From: Balneolales bacterium
GTDB lineage: Bacteria > Bacteroidota > Rhodothermia > Balneolales > Natronogracilivirgulaceae
Length of the DNA stretch: 8,489 nt
Assembly (NCBI GenBank): GCA_007131625.1
Contig: SLQC01000198.1
Span: forward strand, 1 to 8,489
Reading direction: 5' to 3'
Part shown: piece after piece, positions 1-6,224 of the stretch
Layout: every line of letters starts with the position of its first letter
Numbering within the stretch: position 1 is the first letter of the stretch
Position numbers and translations under genes: made by a program
The notes under the pieces: model-generated
Database searches by the model: none
What the model was told of the DNA's origin: nothing
Seen by the model: only the letters and a program-made list of their open reading frames with translations

Positions 1-410
1 CGGAGATCCCTTATTTCCAGTTTTTGTTTATCAATGACTGCCTTAACGACATCGCCGATCGATATGATACCGACCACATTTTGTTCCTCATCCAACACGG
101 GTAGGTGACGGATTTTTTTTCCCGACATAATTGTCATACACTCATAAAGATCAAAATCGCCCGTAACACAAAAAACCTGATGGGTCATGATGTCTTTTAC
201 CGGTGTACTTCTGGATTGTCGACCTTTCAGTATCACATTGTTGCGATAATCCCTTTCTGATATAATCCCGGACAACCGGCTACCGTTCAACACAAGCAAA
301 GCCCCGATATTCTTATCCGCCATCAATGCTATGGCATCGTAAACCATGGTTTCCTCAGTGACACTAAAAACATCACTGCCTTTCCGGTGTAAGATATCTC
401 TAACTTTCAT
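1..410 (-). CDS. Two-CBS-domain protein, nearly complete (3' end outside the window)
   Basis: Reading the complement from the ATG at 410 gives 136 residues without a stop, running off the left edge. The protein is two CBS domains and nothing else: CBS1 at about residues 7-60, with the strand-turn motif GIISERDY (48-55), and CBS2 at about 70-126, with RHLPVLDEE (101-109) and VVGIISIGD (112-120). Paired CBS domains fold into a Bateman module that usually binds adenosine nucleotides or SAM and senses energy state; the ligand here cannot be told. Stand-alone proteins of this kind are about 140-150 residues, so only a few residues should be missing. The ATG is supported by an AAGGAG ribosome binding site seven bases upstream. 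There is no signal peptide or membrane segment, so it should be cytoplasmic. It lies 127 bases downstream of the peptidase gene on the same strand; co-transcription is possible but not evident. Confidence 0.93.
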   Translation of the reverse strand, partial: MKVRDILHRKGSDVFSVTEETMVYDAIALMADKNIGALLVLNGSRLSGIISERDYRNNVILKGRQSRSTPVKDIMTHQVFCVTGDFDLYECMTIMSGKKIRHLPVLDEEQNVVGIISIGDVVKAVIDKQKLEIRDL

Positions 411-417
411 AAAAAAA

Positions 418-423
418 CTCCTT
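418..423 (-). promoter_or_regulatory. Ribosome binding site of the CBS-domain gene
   Basis: The complement reads AAGGAG followed by seven T residues and then ATG. This is a near-consensus Shine-Dalgarno sequence at ideal spacing, and it fixes the start at 410. It contrasts with the peptidase and sugar dehydrogenase genes in this window, where no such site is visible. Confidence 0.75.
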
Positions 424-537
424 ATTCGGTATTTAAACTAATTCGATCCTGTCGTCTACAACTGGCTTCCACTGATAAGTAAAAGAATTTTCAATCATTT
501 ACAAACCATTCTCGAAAAAACCGAATGAAATCATCTG

Positions 538-2676
538 TTATTTCGGACCTGGCTCCGCAAAACGGGCCATCCAGTTGCGTACTTCGTCATACCATTTCAA
601 TGAATTGTTAGGTTTCAGTATCCAGTGGTTTTCGTCGGGAAAATAGATTAACCGGGATTCGATACCGCGATGTTGCAACGTTCGGAAAAGTTCAAAAGAC
701 TGTCCGACCGGCACGCGGTAATCCAGTTGTCCGTGTATGATCAATGCGGGTGTATCAAAATTTTCTGCAAAGTAGTGTGGAGAGATTTGATCGTAGATAT
801 CGTGTTCCCAATATTCACCATAACGGGTCAAATGAACGGCAAAATCTGCCCCCATTTGGGAGTACATATTATATACCGGAGCATGTATCAGCAGAGAATT
901 GAATGGATGTTCTTTGCCAAGCAGGATACTGGAAAGGTAGCCCCCGTAGCTCCCACCGCCGGCAACCATGCGATCGGTATCGATCCATGGTTGCTCTGCA
1001 AACCAGTCGGCAGCTTTGCGGGTGTCGGTGTATGGTTTTGTAATCCAGTCCGGATTGATCGCATCGGTGAATTCCAGGCCAAATCCAGATGACCCGTGAA
1101 AATTGTGCCAAGCTGTGACATATCCCCAGGATGCAAAGGTTTGCGCGTTCCACCGAAAATGAAAACCGTCAGTAATGCCACTGTGCGGACCGCCATGTAT
1201 CAGCAGAAACAATGGATACTCCTTGCTTTCATCGAATCCGGGGGGATAATGCACCCACATCTGAATTTCCTGACCACCGTACCCTGCGTATGTCACCGAC
1301 TCATAAGTTCCCAGCTCTACATCTTCCAAAATATCATCATTGAATGAATCGATTCGTTTCGTACTGCCGTCGATGGGATTTATTACTACTACTTGTGGCG
1401 GATAGGTAAAACTTTGGTTCAAACCGACAATTATCCCCGAATCAGAGACATGTAATGACATGAAGTCGGTAGCATCTGTCACTGCACGCGGTTCACATGT
1501 GGCGACGTCAATATGGTACACACGACGAGTTCCAGCATCGTCAATAGCTCCATATAAGCCCGATCCATCGGGAAGCCATACCAGTCCGTCAGCCGAGCGA
1601 TCCCAGTCAGTTGTTATCTCCCGATGAAAATCTGTATCAACATTGTACATTACCAGACGACGGGTATCAGCATAAAAGCCCTTGATATGCTGACGATTAA
1701 ACGCAATCGATTTACCGTCCGGGCTGAATATCGGATTGCTGTCAGGTGCGTCATTCTCTTTTGTGATATTTTTCGCTTCGTTGTTACCGGGCACAACAAG
1801 ATAAATATCCATTTTGGGATTGGTATCGTCCCGGTTGGTGTCACTCACAAAAGCGACCAGCGATTCATCGAGGCTGACATCATAGCTGCCAACTCCCTGG
1901 GTGGAGCGAGAAAGCTCACGCCCACTCGGCAGTGTTATCGGCTCCACATCCCCACCGCCAGCGGGTATCCGGTAAAGATGTGACTGTCGTTCTTCATCCA
2001 GCCAGTGATCCCAATGGCTGTACGGAAGTGTGTTCCAGATTCTTGCGGATATATGGGAAGCATCCTGCCGGTCGATCTCCTCTTTCATCTCCTCCCAACA
2101 CTTCTCCGGCCAGACGCGGGTTATGAAATAAATGTGATCCCCCAGCCATTTCGGAGCACTTACACCGGTTGGAATGTCAGTCAGTCGCATCGCTTCGCCC
2201 GGTTTTGTGATGGGAAGGATATAGAGCTGGGCGGCATCGTCATCATCCCGCTGACTCACAAATGCCAGTTTGGAGCCATCGGGGCTGAATACCGGTTGCC
2301 CGTCGGCCGAGCCGTGCCGGGTAAGGGGACGCTCGAGCGATCTGTCCGATGCAAAAAGCCAGAGATCCGTAAGGCTTTTGTCATCGTCGATCTCATACCG
2401 TGTAACCGGGGCAACCACCCATTTGCCGTCCGGAGATACCACCGGACCGCCGATCCTTTTCATTTTCCAGAGCACTTCGGCAGAGAGGAGATTATTGCCC
2501 TTATTCTCTGTTCCGACAGGGTGAACTGTCGATTTGGAAGAATATGTATCGGGAGCATGAACGGCTGATACAGCAGACATTTCAGTTGTTCCGGCATTCG
2601 ACAAAGCACATGCCGTGCCAATAAATGTTACCAGAGAGAAGGGTACTATAAGGGATATAAATAGTGGATATTTCAT
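538..2676 (-). CDS. Secreted S9 family prolyl-oligopeptidase-type peptidase (dipeptidyl-peptidase 5-like)
   Basis: This 712-residue serine peptidase has the usual S9 length and layout. Residues 1-26 form a signal peptide with a hydrophobic stretch ending in TACALS; cleavage after ACA by signal peptidase I fits better than a lipobox. Residues about 65-440 form a beta-propeller with recurring SPDG blades (81, 131, 318) and a variant LPDG (368). The conserved YSHWDHWLDEE segment (219-229) is typical of DPP5/S9C-type enzymes. Residues about 455-710 form the alpha/beta hydrolase: HGGPH oxyanion segment at 495-499, nucleophile Ser576 in GGGSYGGY, Asp652 in GQLDYRVP and His684 in ENHW. The triad is therefore complete. 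The family removes dipeptides or acyl-amino acids from oligopeptides, here probably in the periplasm or outside the cell, for peptide scavenging. No Shine-Dalgarno sequence precedes the start, and the leader is very AT-rich. The gene diverges from the sugar dehydrogenase gene. Confidence 0.93.
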   Translation of the reverse strand: MKYPLFISLIVPFSLVTFIGTACALSNAGTTEMSAVSAVHAPDTYSSKSTVHPVGTENKGNNLLSAEVLWKMKRIGGPVVSPDGKWVVAPVTRYEIDDDKSLTDLWLFASDRSLERPLTRHGSADGQPVFSPDGSKLAFVSQRDDDDAAQLYILPITKPGEAMRLTDIPTGVSAPKWLGDHIYFITRVWPEKCWEEMKEEIDRQDASHISARIWNTLPYSHWDHWLDEERQSHLYRIPAGGGDVEPITLPSGRELSRSTQGVGSYDVSLDESLVAFVSDTNRDDTNPKMDIYLVVPGNNEAKNITKENDAPDSNPIFSPDGKSIAFNRQHIKGFYADTRRLVMYNVDTDFHREITTDWDRSADGLVWLPDGSGLYGAIDDAGTRRVYHIDVATCEPRAVTDATDFMSLHVSDSGIIVGLNQSFTYPPQVVVINPIDGSTKRIDSFNDDILEDVELGTYESVTYAGYGGQEIQMWVHYPPGFDESKEYPLFLLIHGGPHSGITDGFHFRWNAQTFASWGYVTAWHNFHGSSGFGLEFTDAINPDWITKPYTDTRKAADWFAEQPWIDTDRMVAGGGSYGGYLSSILLGKEHPFNSLLIHAPVYNMYSQMGADFAVHLTRYGEYWEHDIYDQISPHYFAENFDTPALIIHGQLDYRVPVGQSFELFRTLQHRGIESRLIYFPDENHWILKPNNSLKWYDEVRNWMARFAEPGPK

Positions 2677-2698
2677 AATTTCAATTAATTAATAATTG

Positions 2699-2712
2699 TA
2701 TTGAATTCAATA
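2699..2712. repeat. Perfect 14-bp palindrome, candidate operator upstream of the peptidase gene
   Basis: TATTGAATTCAATA reads identically on both strands and sits 22 bases upstream of the peptidase ATG. A perfect two-fold symmetric site this close to a start is what a dimeric repressor would bind, and it could overlap the promoter or 5' leader. However, the region is very AT-rich, which makes chance palindromes more likely, and no regulator gene is adjacent. Function is inferred only. Confidence 0.35.
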
Positions 2713-2731
2713 AACCGCCGGTACCCAAGCG

Positions 2732-2773
2732 AAGATATTTGTGAAACATTTCAACCAGCTGGAAAAATATCTT
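2732..2773. repeat. 9-bp inverted repeat in the peptidase 5' leader region
   Basis: AAGATATTT (2732-2740) pairs perfectly with AAATATCTT (2765-2773). The 24-base loop contains the 8-bp palindrome CCAGCTGG (2755-2762). In RNA from the minus strand this could form a stem-loop between the possible leader ORF and the peptidase start. No long U-tract follows on either strand, so it does not look like a simple intrinsic terminator. Confidence 0.35.
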
Positions 2774-2778
2774 GCAGC

Positions 2779-2835
2779 TTAAGCCAGCGGCTTCAGAATC
2801 GATAATTCAGTAACGTCAACCTGTTGCCCGCTCAT
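2779..2835 (-). CDS. Possible 18-residue leader peptide upstream of the peptidase gene
   Basis: An ATG at 2835 opens an 18-codon frame, MSGQQVDVTELSILKPLA, ending in TAA at 2779. It is preceded by AAAGG seven bases upstream, a better ribosome binding site than that of the peptidase itself. A TGA lies seven codons upstream in frame, so it cannot be much longer. It is on the same strand as the peptidase, 102 bases ahead of its ATG, and its last codons overlap a small GGCTT/AAGCC hairpin (2781-2793). I do not recognise the peptide, and there is no run of one amino acid that would mark classical attenuation. A chance ORF of this size is quite possible. Confidence 0.2.
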   Translation of the reverse strand: MSGQQVDVTELSILKPLA

Positions 2836-3099
2836 AATCTTACCTTTAGCAGTTCATCTTCCGGTTGTATAATAAAAAATTTGCCCGGTCATTATGATGA
2901 ATCTATCGCTTTTCCATAAAAAATTCATTGGGAAATAAGCGAATCATGAATAAATATTACAAATGGCACAGAGTCTGCTGTTTCCCACAAGCCGGGTGTT
3001 CCCTGATCGTACCGGAAGTGATCGGCTGGCCGGTGACCGACATAGAAAGAAATACATAGTTCAGATCGGAACCACTCCCCTGAAAATCTTGTTAGAAGG

Positions 3100-3128
3100 T
3101 TGAACTTGCAGATCATTTTATATATTAT
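3100..3128 (+). promoter_or_regulatory. Candidate sigma70-type promoter for the sugar dehydrogenase gene
   Basis: TTGAAC (3100-3105) and TATTAT (3123-3128) are separated by exactly 17 bases, close to the TTGACA/TATAAT consensus. They lie about 110 bases upstream of the ATG at 3237, which would leave a 5' leader of about 100 bases. If the organism uses a Bacteroidota-type primary sigma factor (TTTG / TAnnTTTG), this match may be fortuitous. Confidence 0.4.
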
Positions 3129-3236
3129 TGCATGTTTTTTTAAGATGTATAAGCTGAATTTTCGGCTGCAGCAACTTGATATTGACAGTTCAAAACTGCT
3201 TTTTTCAACAAAAAATCAACAATCAACTTCATTGAC

Positions 3237-4412
3237 ATGGATAATCGAACATTTTACGTGCTACTCGTTCTTTCCTTACAACTGGTATTTTTTGGTTGTA
3301 CTCCTTCCGAGCCAACCGAAACTGAACCAGCGAGCGAAGAGCTAGAAAGCAATGTATCATCAAGTCAGTACACCGATATGAGAGTTACCAAAGTTGTCGG
3401 AGGACTGGAAAATCCCTGGGCTGTTGCATTTCTTCCTGATGGTCGTAAACTGATAACAGAGCGGCCAGGCCGGCTGAAAATCATCGAAAACGGATCTATT
3501 CATGAAGTTTCCGGATTGCCCGATATACACGCCCAGAACCAGGGCGGACTGATGGAAATTTCGATCCACCCTGATTATGAATCCAACGGGTGGATCTATA
3601 TCACTCATTCCAAACCAAACGACGATAATGAGACGGCAACTGCACTTATTCGTGCACAACTGGAAGATTACGCGCTCTCCAATGTCGAAGAGCTATTTGT
3701 TCAGAATCGATATTCAGGTCCGGGCCGTCACTATGGGTCAAGGCTTGCCTGGACACTCGACGGTAAATTGCTCATGAGCGTCGGTGACCGTGGCTCCGAT
3801 CCGCCCCGCGCTCAGGATCTCAGCGATCATGCAGGCACATTATTGCGCTTAAACGATGACGGCAGTGTGCCGGAAGATAATCCGTTTGTCGGCGACAACA
3901 GTGCACTCGATGAGATTTATTCTTATGGACATCGCAATATTCAGGGCTTGATCGTACATCCGGAAACCGGTGAAATCTGGGCAACCGAACATGGTCCGCG
4001 TGGTGGTGACGAACTGAACCAGATCAATCCCGGTGAAAATTACGGTTGGCCGGTCGTAACCCGCGGACTCGCCTACGGAAATCAGGATTATTTTGCACAC
4101 GCAGAAGCCCGTGGCAGAGAGGGCATGGTCGATCCGATATATGAGTTCCTTCCGACCCATGCCCCGTCCGGCCTCGCTCTGGTTACCAGTGACAATTTTG
4201 CATCCCAATGGGTAAACAACCTTCTTGCCGGAGGCCTTCGAAGCGAACGCATCCGACGGCTGGTAATACATGACTACGAAGTTTATCACGACGAAGAATT
4301 GCTTCTAAAAGAAATCGGCCGTATCCGCGATGTCCGTATCGGTCCGGACGATAACATTTATGTATTGACCGACCACTCCGACGGTGCTTTATACCGGGTG
4401 GAACCCGAATGA
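3237..4412 (+). CDS. PQQ-dependent sugar dehydrogenase (soluble aldose dehydrogenase family), probable lipoprotein
   Basis: This 391-residue protein belongs to the six-bladed propeller family of soluble PQQ glucose/aldose sugar dehydrogenases (YliI/GdhB type). The family oxidises aldoses to lactones outside the cytoplasm and passes electrons to the respiratory chain. The family signature runs in order: ENPWAVAFLPDG (58-69), QGGLMEISIHPDY (102-114), GRHYGSRLAW (163-172), SVGDRG (181-186), GHRNIQGL (231-238), EHGPRGGDELN (251-261), NYGWP (268-272), THAPSGL (307-313) and the closing IRDVRIGPDDNIYVLTD (363-379). His165 and Arg233 lie in motifs usually linked to PQQ binding and catalysis. Residues 1-21 form a short hydrophobic signal ending in FFGC, followed by a Ser/Glu/Pro/Thr-rich linker, which suggests a lipid-anchored protein despite a non-standard lipobox. 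Length is normal for the family. No Shine-Dalgarno sequence is visible. No PQQ synthesis genes are present in the window, so the cofactor must come from elsewhere. Confidence 0.93.
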   Translation: MDNRTFYVLLVLSLQLVFFGCTPSEPTETEPASEELESNVSSSQYTDMRVTKVVGGLENPWAVAFLPDGRKLITERPGRLKIIENGSIHEVSGLPDIHAQNQGGLMEISIHPDYESNGWIYITHSKPNDDNETATALIRAQLEDYALSNVEELFVQNRYSGPGRHYGSRLAWTLDGKLLMSVGDRGSDPPRAQDLSDHAGTLLRLNDDGSVPEDNPFVGDNSALDEIYSYGHRNIQGLIVHPETGEIWATEHGPRGGDELNQINPGENYGWPVVTRGLAYGNQDYFAHAEARGREGMVDPIYEFLPTHAPSGLALVTSDNFASQWVNNLLAGGLRSERIRRLVIHDYEVYHDEELLLKEIGRIRDVRIGPDDNIYVLTDHSDGALYRVEPE

Positions 4413-4444
4413 TTAAAAAATCTCGTTAATTTGCAACTAGCCAG

Positions 4445-4476
4445 GATGGAACGGGAAATCCTGACCCCGTTCCATC
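4445..4476. terminator. Hairpin at the convergent gene junction, probable shared terminator structure
   Basis: GATGGAACGGG (4445-4455) and CCCGTTCCATC (4466-4476) form a perfect 11-bp, GC-containing stem with a 10-base loop. It begins 33 bases after the sugar dehydrogenase stop and overlaps the stop codon of the transporter, which converges from the right. Symmetric stems at tail-to-tail junctions often stop transcription from both sides. Neither side is followed directly by a T-tract, so it is not a textbook intrinsic terminator; it may instead stabilise 3' ends. Confidence 0.6.
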
Positions 4477-5344
4477 AAGCCGGCATGCTACGCTTACGGA
4501 AAGAAAAGCGATTATTGACCCAAAGGGCCAGGATCATAATCGCAGCACCCAGCACCAGGCGCAGCAAATCGGCGTCCCGGTTCCATATCAGCAAATTGAC
4601 AAGCAGTCCGGCAGGAATGAGTGCGTTGTTCATCACAGCGAGGGTACCGGCATCAACTAACGTAGCACCACGATTCCAGAAAAAAAGTCCGATCGCTGAA
4701 GCTCCGAATCCAAGCCAGAGGAGCACGCCCCATTGCAATACGGTTTTTGGCAGCATGGACGTATCCGCGAAGAACAGAAAACTGGGAACTGTGATAATCA
4801 GTGCTCCGATAAAAAAGTATCCAAAGAACCGCAAATGGGAGATGTCAGCAGGATACCAGTTCACCAGGTTTTTATACCCGACCTGACCGGCTGCAAAAGA
4901 TGCATTTGCCAGCTGCAGAAGTAAAAAGCCCGTTATGTAATCTCCGGTGACGCCATCATACCGGATCACTCCTGCACCCACCACCGCCAGGAAAGCAGCC
5001 ATCAATGCCATGGGAGAGAATCGCCGATTTAGCGCATCGTCAAACAGCGTAACAAAAACCGGGGTCATGATAGTGAAAAGAAGCACTTCGGGAGCAGTCA
5101 GAAACTGAAACGACCGGTAGAGACACAAATAGGTCACACCGAACTGTAAGGCACCGACGATCACCGTGCCGATAATCAATTCATTGCGAACCCCCCGCCA
5201 TTTTGTGATAGGCAGAAATATCAGTCCGGCAAAAACGACCCGCGACAACACGGCAAAATCGTTATCCACTTGCCCGGCAAGATATTCATCAATGAGGCTA
5301 AATGAAAAAGCCCACAAGATGGTTACAAAAATCAGATACGGCAT
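4475..5344 (-). CDS. DMT superfamily (EamA-domain) transporter
   Basis: This 289-residue inner-membrane protein has about ten hydrophobic segments, near residues 2-18, 30-46, 57-73, 83-99, 111-126, 136-152, 171-193, 204-223, 234-253 and 261-276. They form two EamA repeats (about 3-127 and 136-277). This is the standard ten-helix, ~290-residue plan of drug/metabolite exporters such as RhtA- or YedA-like proteins. The opening MPYLIFVTILWAFSFSLI and the segment LYRSFQFLTAPEVLLFTIMT (75-94) are typical of the family. Members export amino acids, carboxylates, amines or nucleoside-like compounds; substrate cannot be read from sequence. The C-terminus is basic (RKRS), consistent with a cytoplasmic end. 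The ATG at 5344 begins directly with the first membrane helix; ribosome binding is weak. The stop codon lies within the terminator-like hairpin shared with the convergent dehydrogenase gene. The methyltransferase gene lies 138 bases upstream on the same strand. Confidence 0.9.
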   Translation of the reverse strand: MPYLIFVTILWAFSFSLIDEYLAGQVDNDFAVLSRVVFAGLIFLPITKWRGVRNELIIGTVIVGALQFGVTYLCLYRSFQFLTAPEVLLFTIMTPVFVTLFDDALNRRFSPMALMAAFLAVVGAGVIRYDGVTGDYITGFLLLQLANASFAAGQVGYKNLVNWYPADISHLRFFGYFFIGALIITVPSFLFFADTSMLPKTVLQWGVLLWLGFGASAIGLFFWNRGATLVDAGTLAVMNNALIPAGLLVNLLIWNRDADLLRLVLGAAIMILALWVNNRFSFRKRSMPA

Positions 5345-5482
5345 AGCCTGTAATCAGAAGCGATCAAAAAATGTAACTGATAATGACAATTTCGCGAATC
5401 CAAACAAGTATGGATCCCGTCCCCTGCTCCCATACTTTGATTCCCAGATTAATAATTCAGGATTTTTATTCTCAAATTTATC

Positions 5483-5986
5483 CTAAAGCCACCTCGGTGT
5501 CCTATCGGCATAATCCTTGTAATCCTCTCCAAATCCAGCGCACAATTCACGCTCTTCCGGGATAATCTGAAGCCGGGTCATATAAGCATAGTAGGCAGGC
5601 ATGAGCATCAGAGCGAGCAGGTCCGACAGAAATATTCCCCAGCTGATCAAAATCAGAGACAGAGCGAGATACATCGGATTTCGGGTGTGCTTAAAGGGGC
5701 CTGTTGTCACGAGTTGAGACGACTTGGTGGAATTATTCGGATGCACAGTGATTTTCACCTGATTTAGCAGATAGAAACTGTATGTTCCAGTAATGATTGC
5801 TGTACCCATAAGAAAAACCGTAAGGGCCAGGCGAAACGGGATAATGACATCAAATACGGGAAAACGGGTTGCTATCAACCACATTACTAAAGCAAATACT
5901 CCGAATACCACAACAGGTGGAATCCGGAGTTCCAGAAAGCGGGTGACGGGACCGGAATCGGTTTCTGACAACATACCTGTATACAT
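5483..5986 (-). CDS. Membrane methyltransferase of the isoprenylcysteine carboxyl methyltransferase (ICMT/PEMT-like) family
   Basis: This 167-residue integral membrane protein has hydrophobic segments at about 22-40, 48-70, 104-122 and 120-136. The C-terminal half holds the family signature: LVTTGPFKHTRNPMYLAL (92-109), then PEERELCAGFG (143-153) and EDYKDYADRTPRWL (154-167), which together form the SAM-binding site in ICMT-like enzymes. The size fits bacterial members (about 150-220 residues). These enzymes transfer a methyl group from SAM to a membrane-associated substrate. Bacteria lack prenylated CaaX proteins, so the true substrate is unknown and may be a lipid or small hydrophobic molecule. 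The start at 5986 has no clear ribosome binding site; the in-frame Met5 at 5974 is an alternative, since the first membrane helix only begins near residue 22. The transporter gene follows 138 bases downstream; the oxidoreductase lies 224 bases upstream. A functional link to either is not shown. Confidence 0.88.
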   Translation of the reverse strand: MYTGMLSETDSGPVTRFLELRIPPVVVFGVFALVMWLIATRFPVFDVIIPFRLALTVFLMGTAIITGTYSFYLLNQVKITVHPNNSTKSSQLVTTGPFKHTRNPMYLALSLILISWGIFLSDLLALMLMPAYYAYMTRLQIIPEERELCAGFGEDYKDYADRTPRWL

Positions 5987-6075
5987 TTATTTTGTGTGAA
6001 CGGTAAAAGATACAGGAATCCACGTTAAACCGAACCGTTGAATTTTGGAAAATATGACGCATCCGAATATCGGTG

Positions 6076-6143
6076 CATGACTCTGAAATCAAAGCAAAAT
6101 GCCAAAATCCGAATGAATTCAATTGCGCATAGCCATGACTCTG
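6076..6143. repeat. 10-bp direct repeat upstream of the methyltransferase gene
   Basis: CATGACTCTG occurs at 6076-6085 and again at 6134-6143, with starts 58 bases apart, in the gap between the oxidoreductase stop and the methyltransferase start. A pair of identical sites about five and a half helical turns apart could be a regulator-binding pair or a remnant of duplication. Flanking bases are not conserved, so chance is also plausible. Confidence 0.25.
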
Positions 6144-6177
6144 TTATGTGTGGGAATATAGGCTACGTACTTTAGAT

Positions 6178-6224
6178 CACTATAGAGCCATTCATTATAG
6201 AGCGCATTCACTAAAGAGCCCATT
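6178..6224. repeat. Three imperfect tandem copies of a ~16-bp unit at the 3' end of the oxidoreductase gene
   Basis: Three adjacent units read CACTATAGAGCCATT (6178-6192), CATTATAGAGCGCATT (6193-6208) and CACTAAAGAGCCCATT (6209-6224). They differ at only a few positions; the first is one base shorter. The third unit includes the oxidoreductase stop codon and its last residues; the other two lie directly downstream of the gene. The pattern is what replication slippage at the gene end would leave. Confidence 0.7.

Larger units (their letters stand above)
2677..3236. other. Divergent intergenic region without a convincing protein-coding gene
   Basis: These 560 bases separate the peptidase (leftward) from the sugar dehydrogenase (rightward). 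The left part, next to the peptidase start, is AT-rich and holds a 14-bp palindrome (2699-2712), an inverted repeat (2732-2773) and a possible leader ORF (2779-2835, minus). The right part carries a sigma70-like promoter (3100-3128, plus). The middle (about 2840-3090) has only short open frames on either strand, including a 37-codon plus-strand frame at 2946-3059 with no good ribosome binding site. I recognise no protein family in any of them. It is unusually long compared with the 66-224-base gaps elsewhere in the window, so it probably holds the control regions of both genes and possibly a decayed gene. Confidence 0.6.

Noticed and set aside
474..505. Bacteroidota-like promoter upstream of the CBS gene (TTTG, 20 bases, TACTTATC on the minus strand)
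   Set aside because: The -33 element matches, but the -7 element matches TAnnTTTG at only four of six positions; too weak to annotate.
2005..2568. 187-codon plus-strand open frame opposite the S9 peptidase
   Set aside because: It lies fully antisense to well-conserved propeller coding sequence, and its translation is Cys/Arg-rich without domain features; it is a shadow of the real gene.
2925..3116. 63-codon open frame on the minus strand in the divergent gap
   Set aside because: No ribosome binding site, no recognised motif and overlap with the candidate promoter of the dehydrogenase gene; mentioned only as part of the gap.
3849..4289. 146-codon minus-strand open frame opposite the PQQ dehydrogenase
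   Set aside because: It is complementary to strongly conserved family motifs on the plus strand, so its openness is a by-product of codon use.
5998..6039. Short inverted repeat AACGGT...ACCGTT ahead of the methyltransferase start
   Set aside because: Only six base pairs with a 29-base loop; expected by chance in a region of this size.
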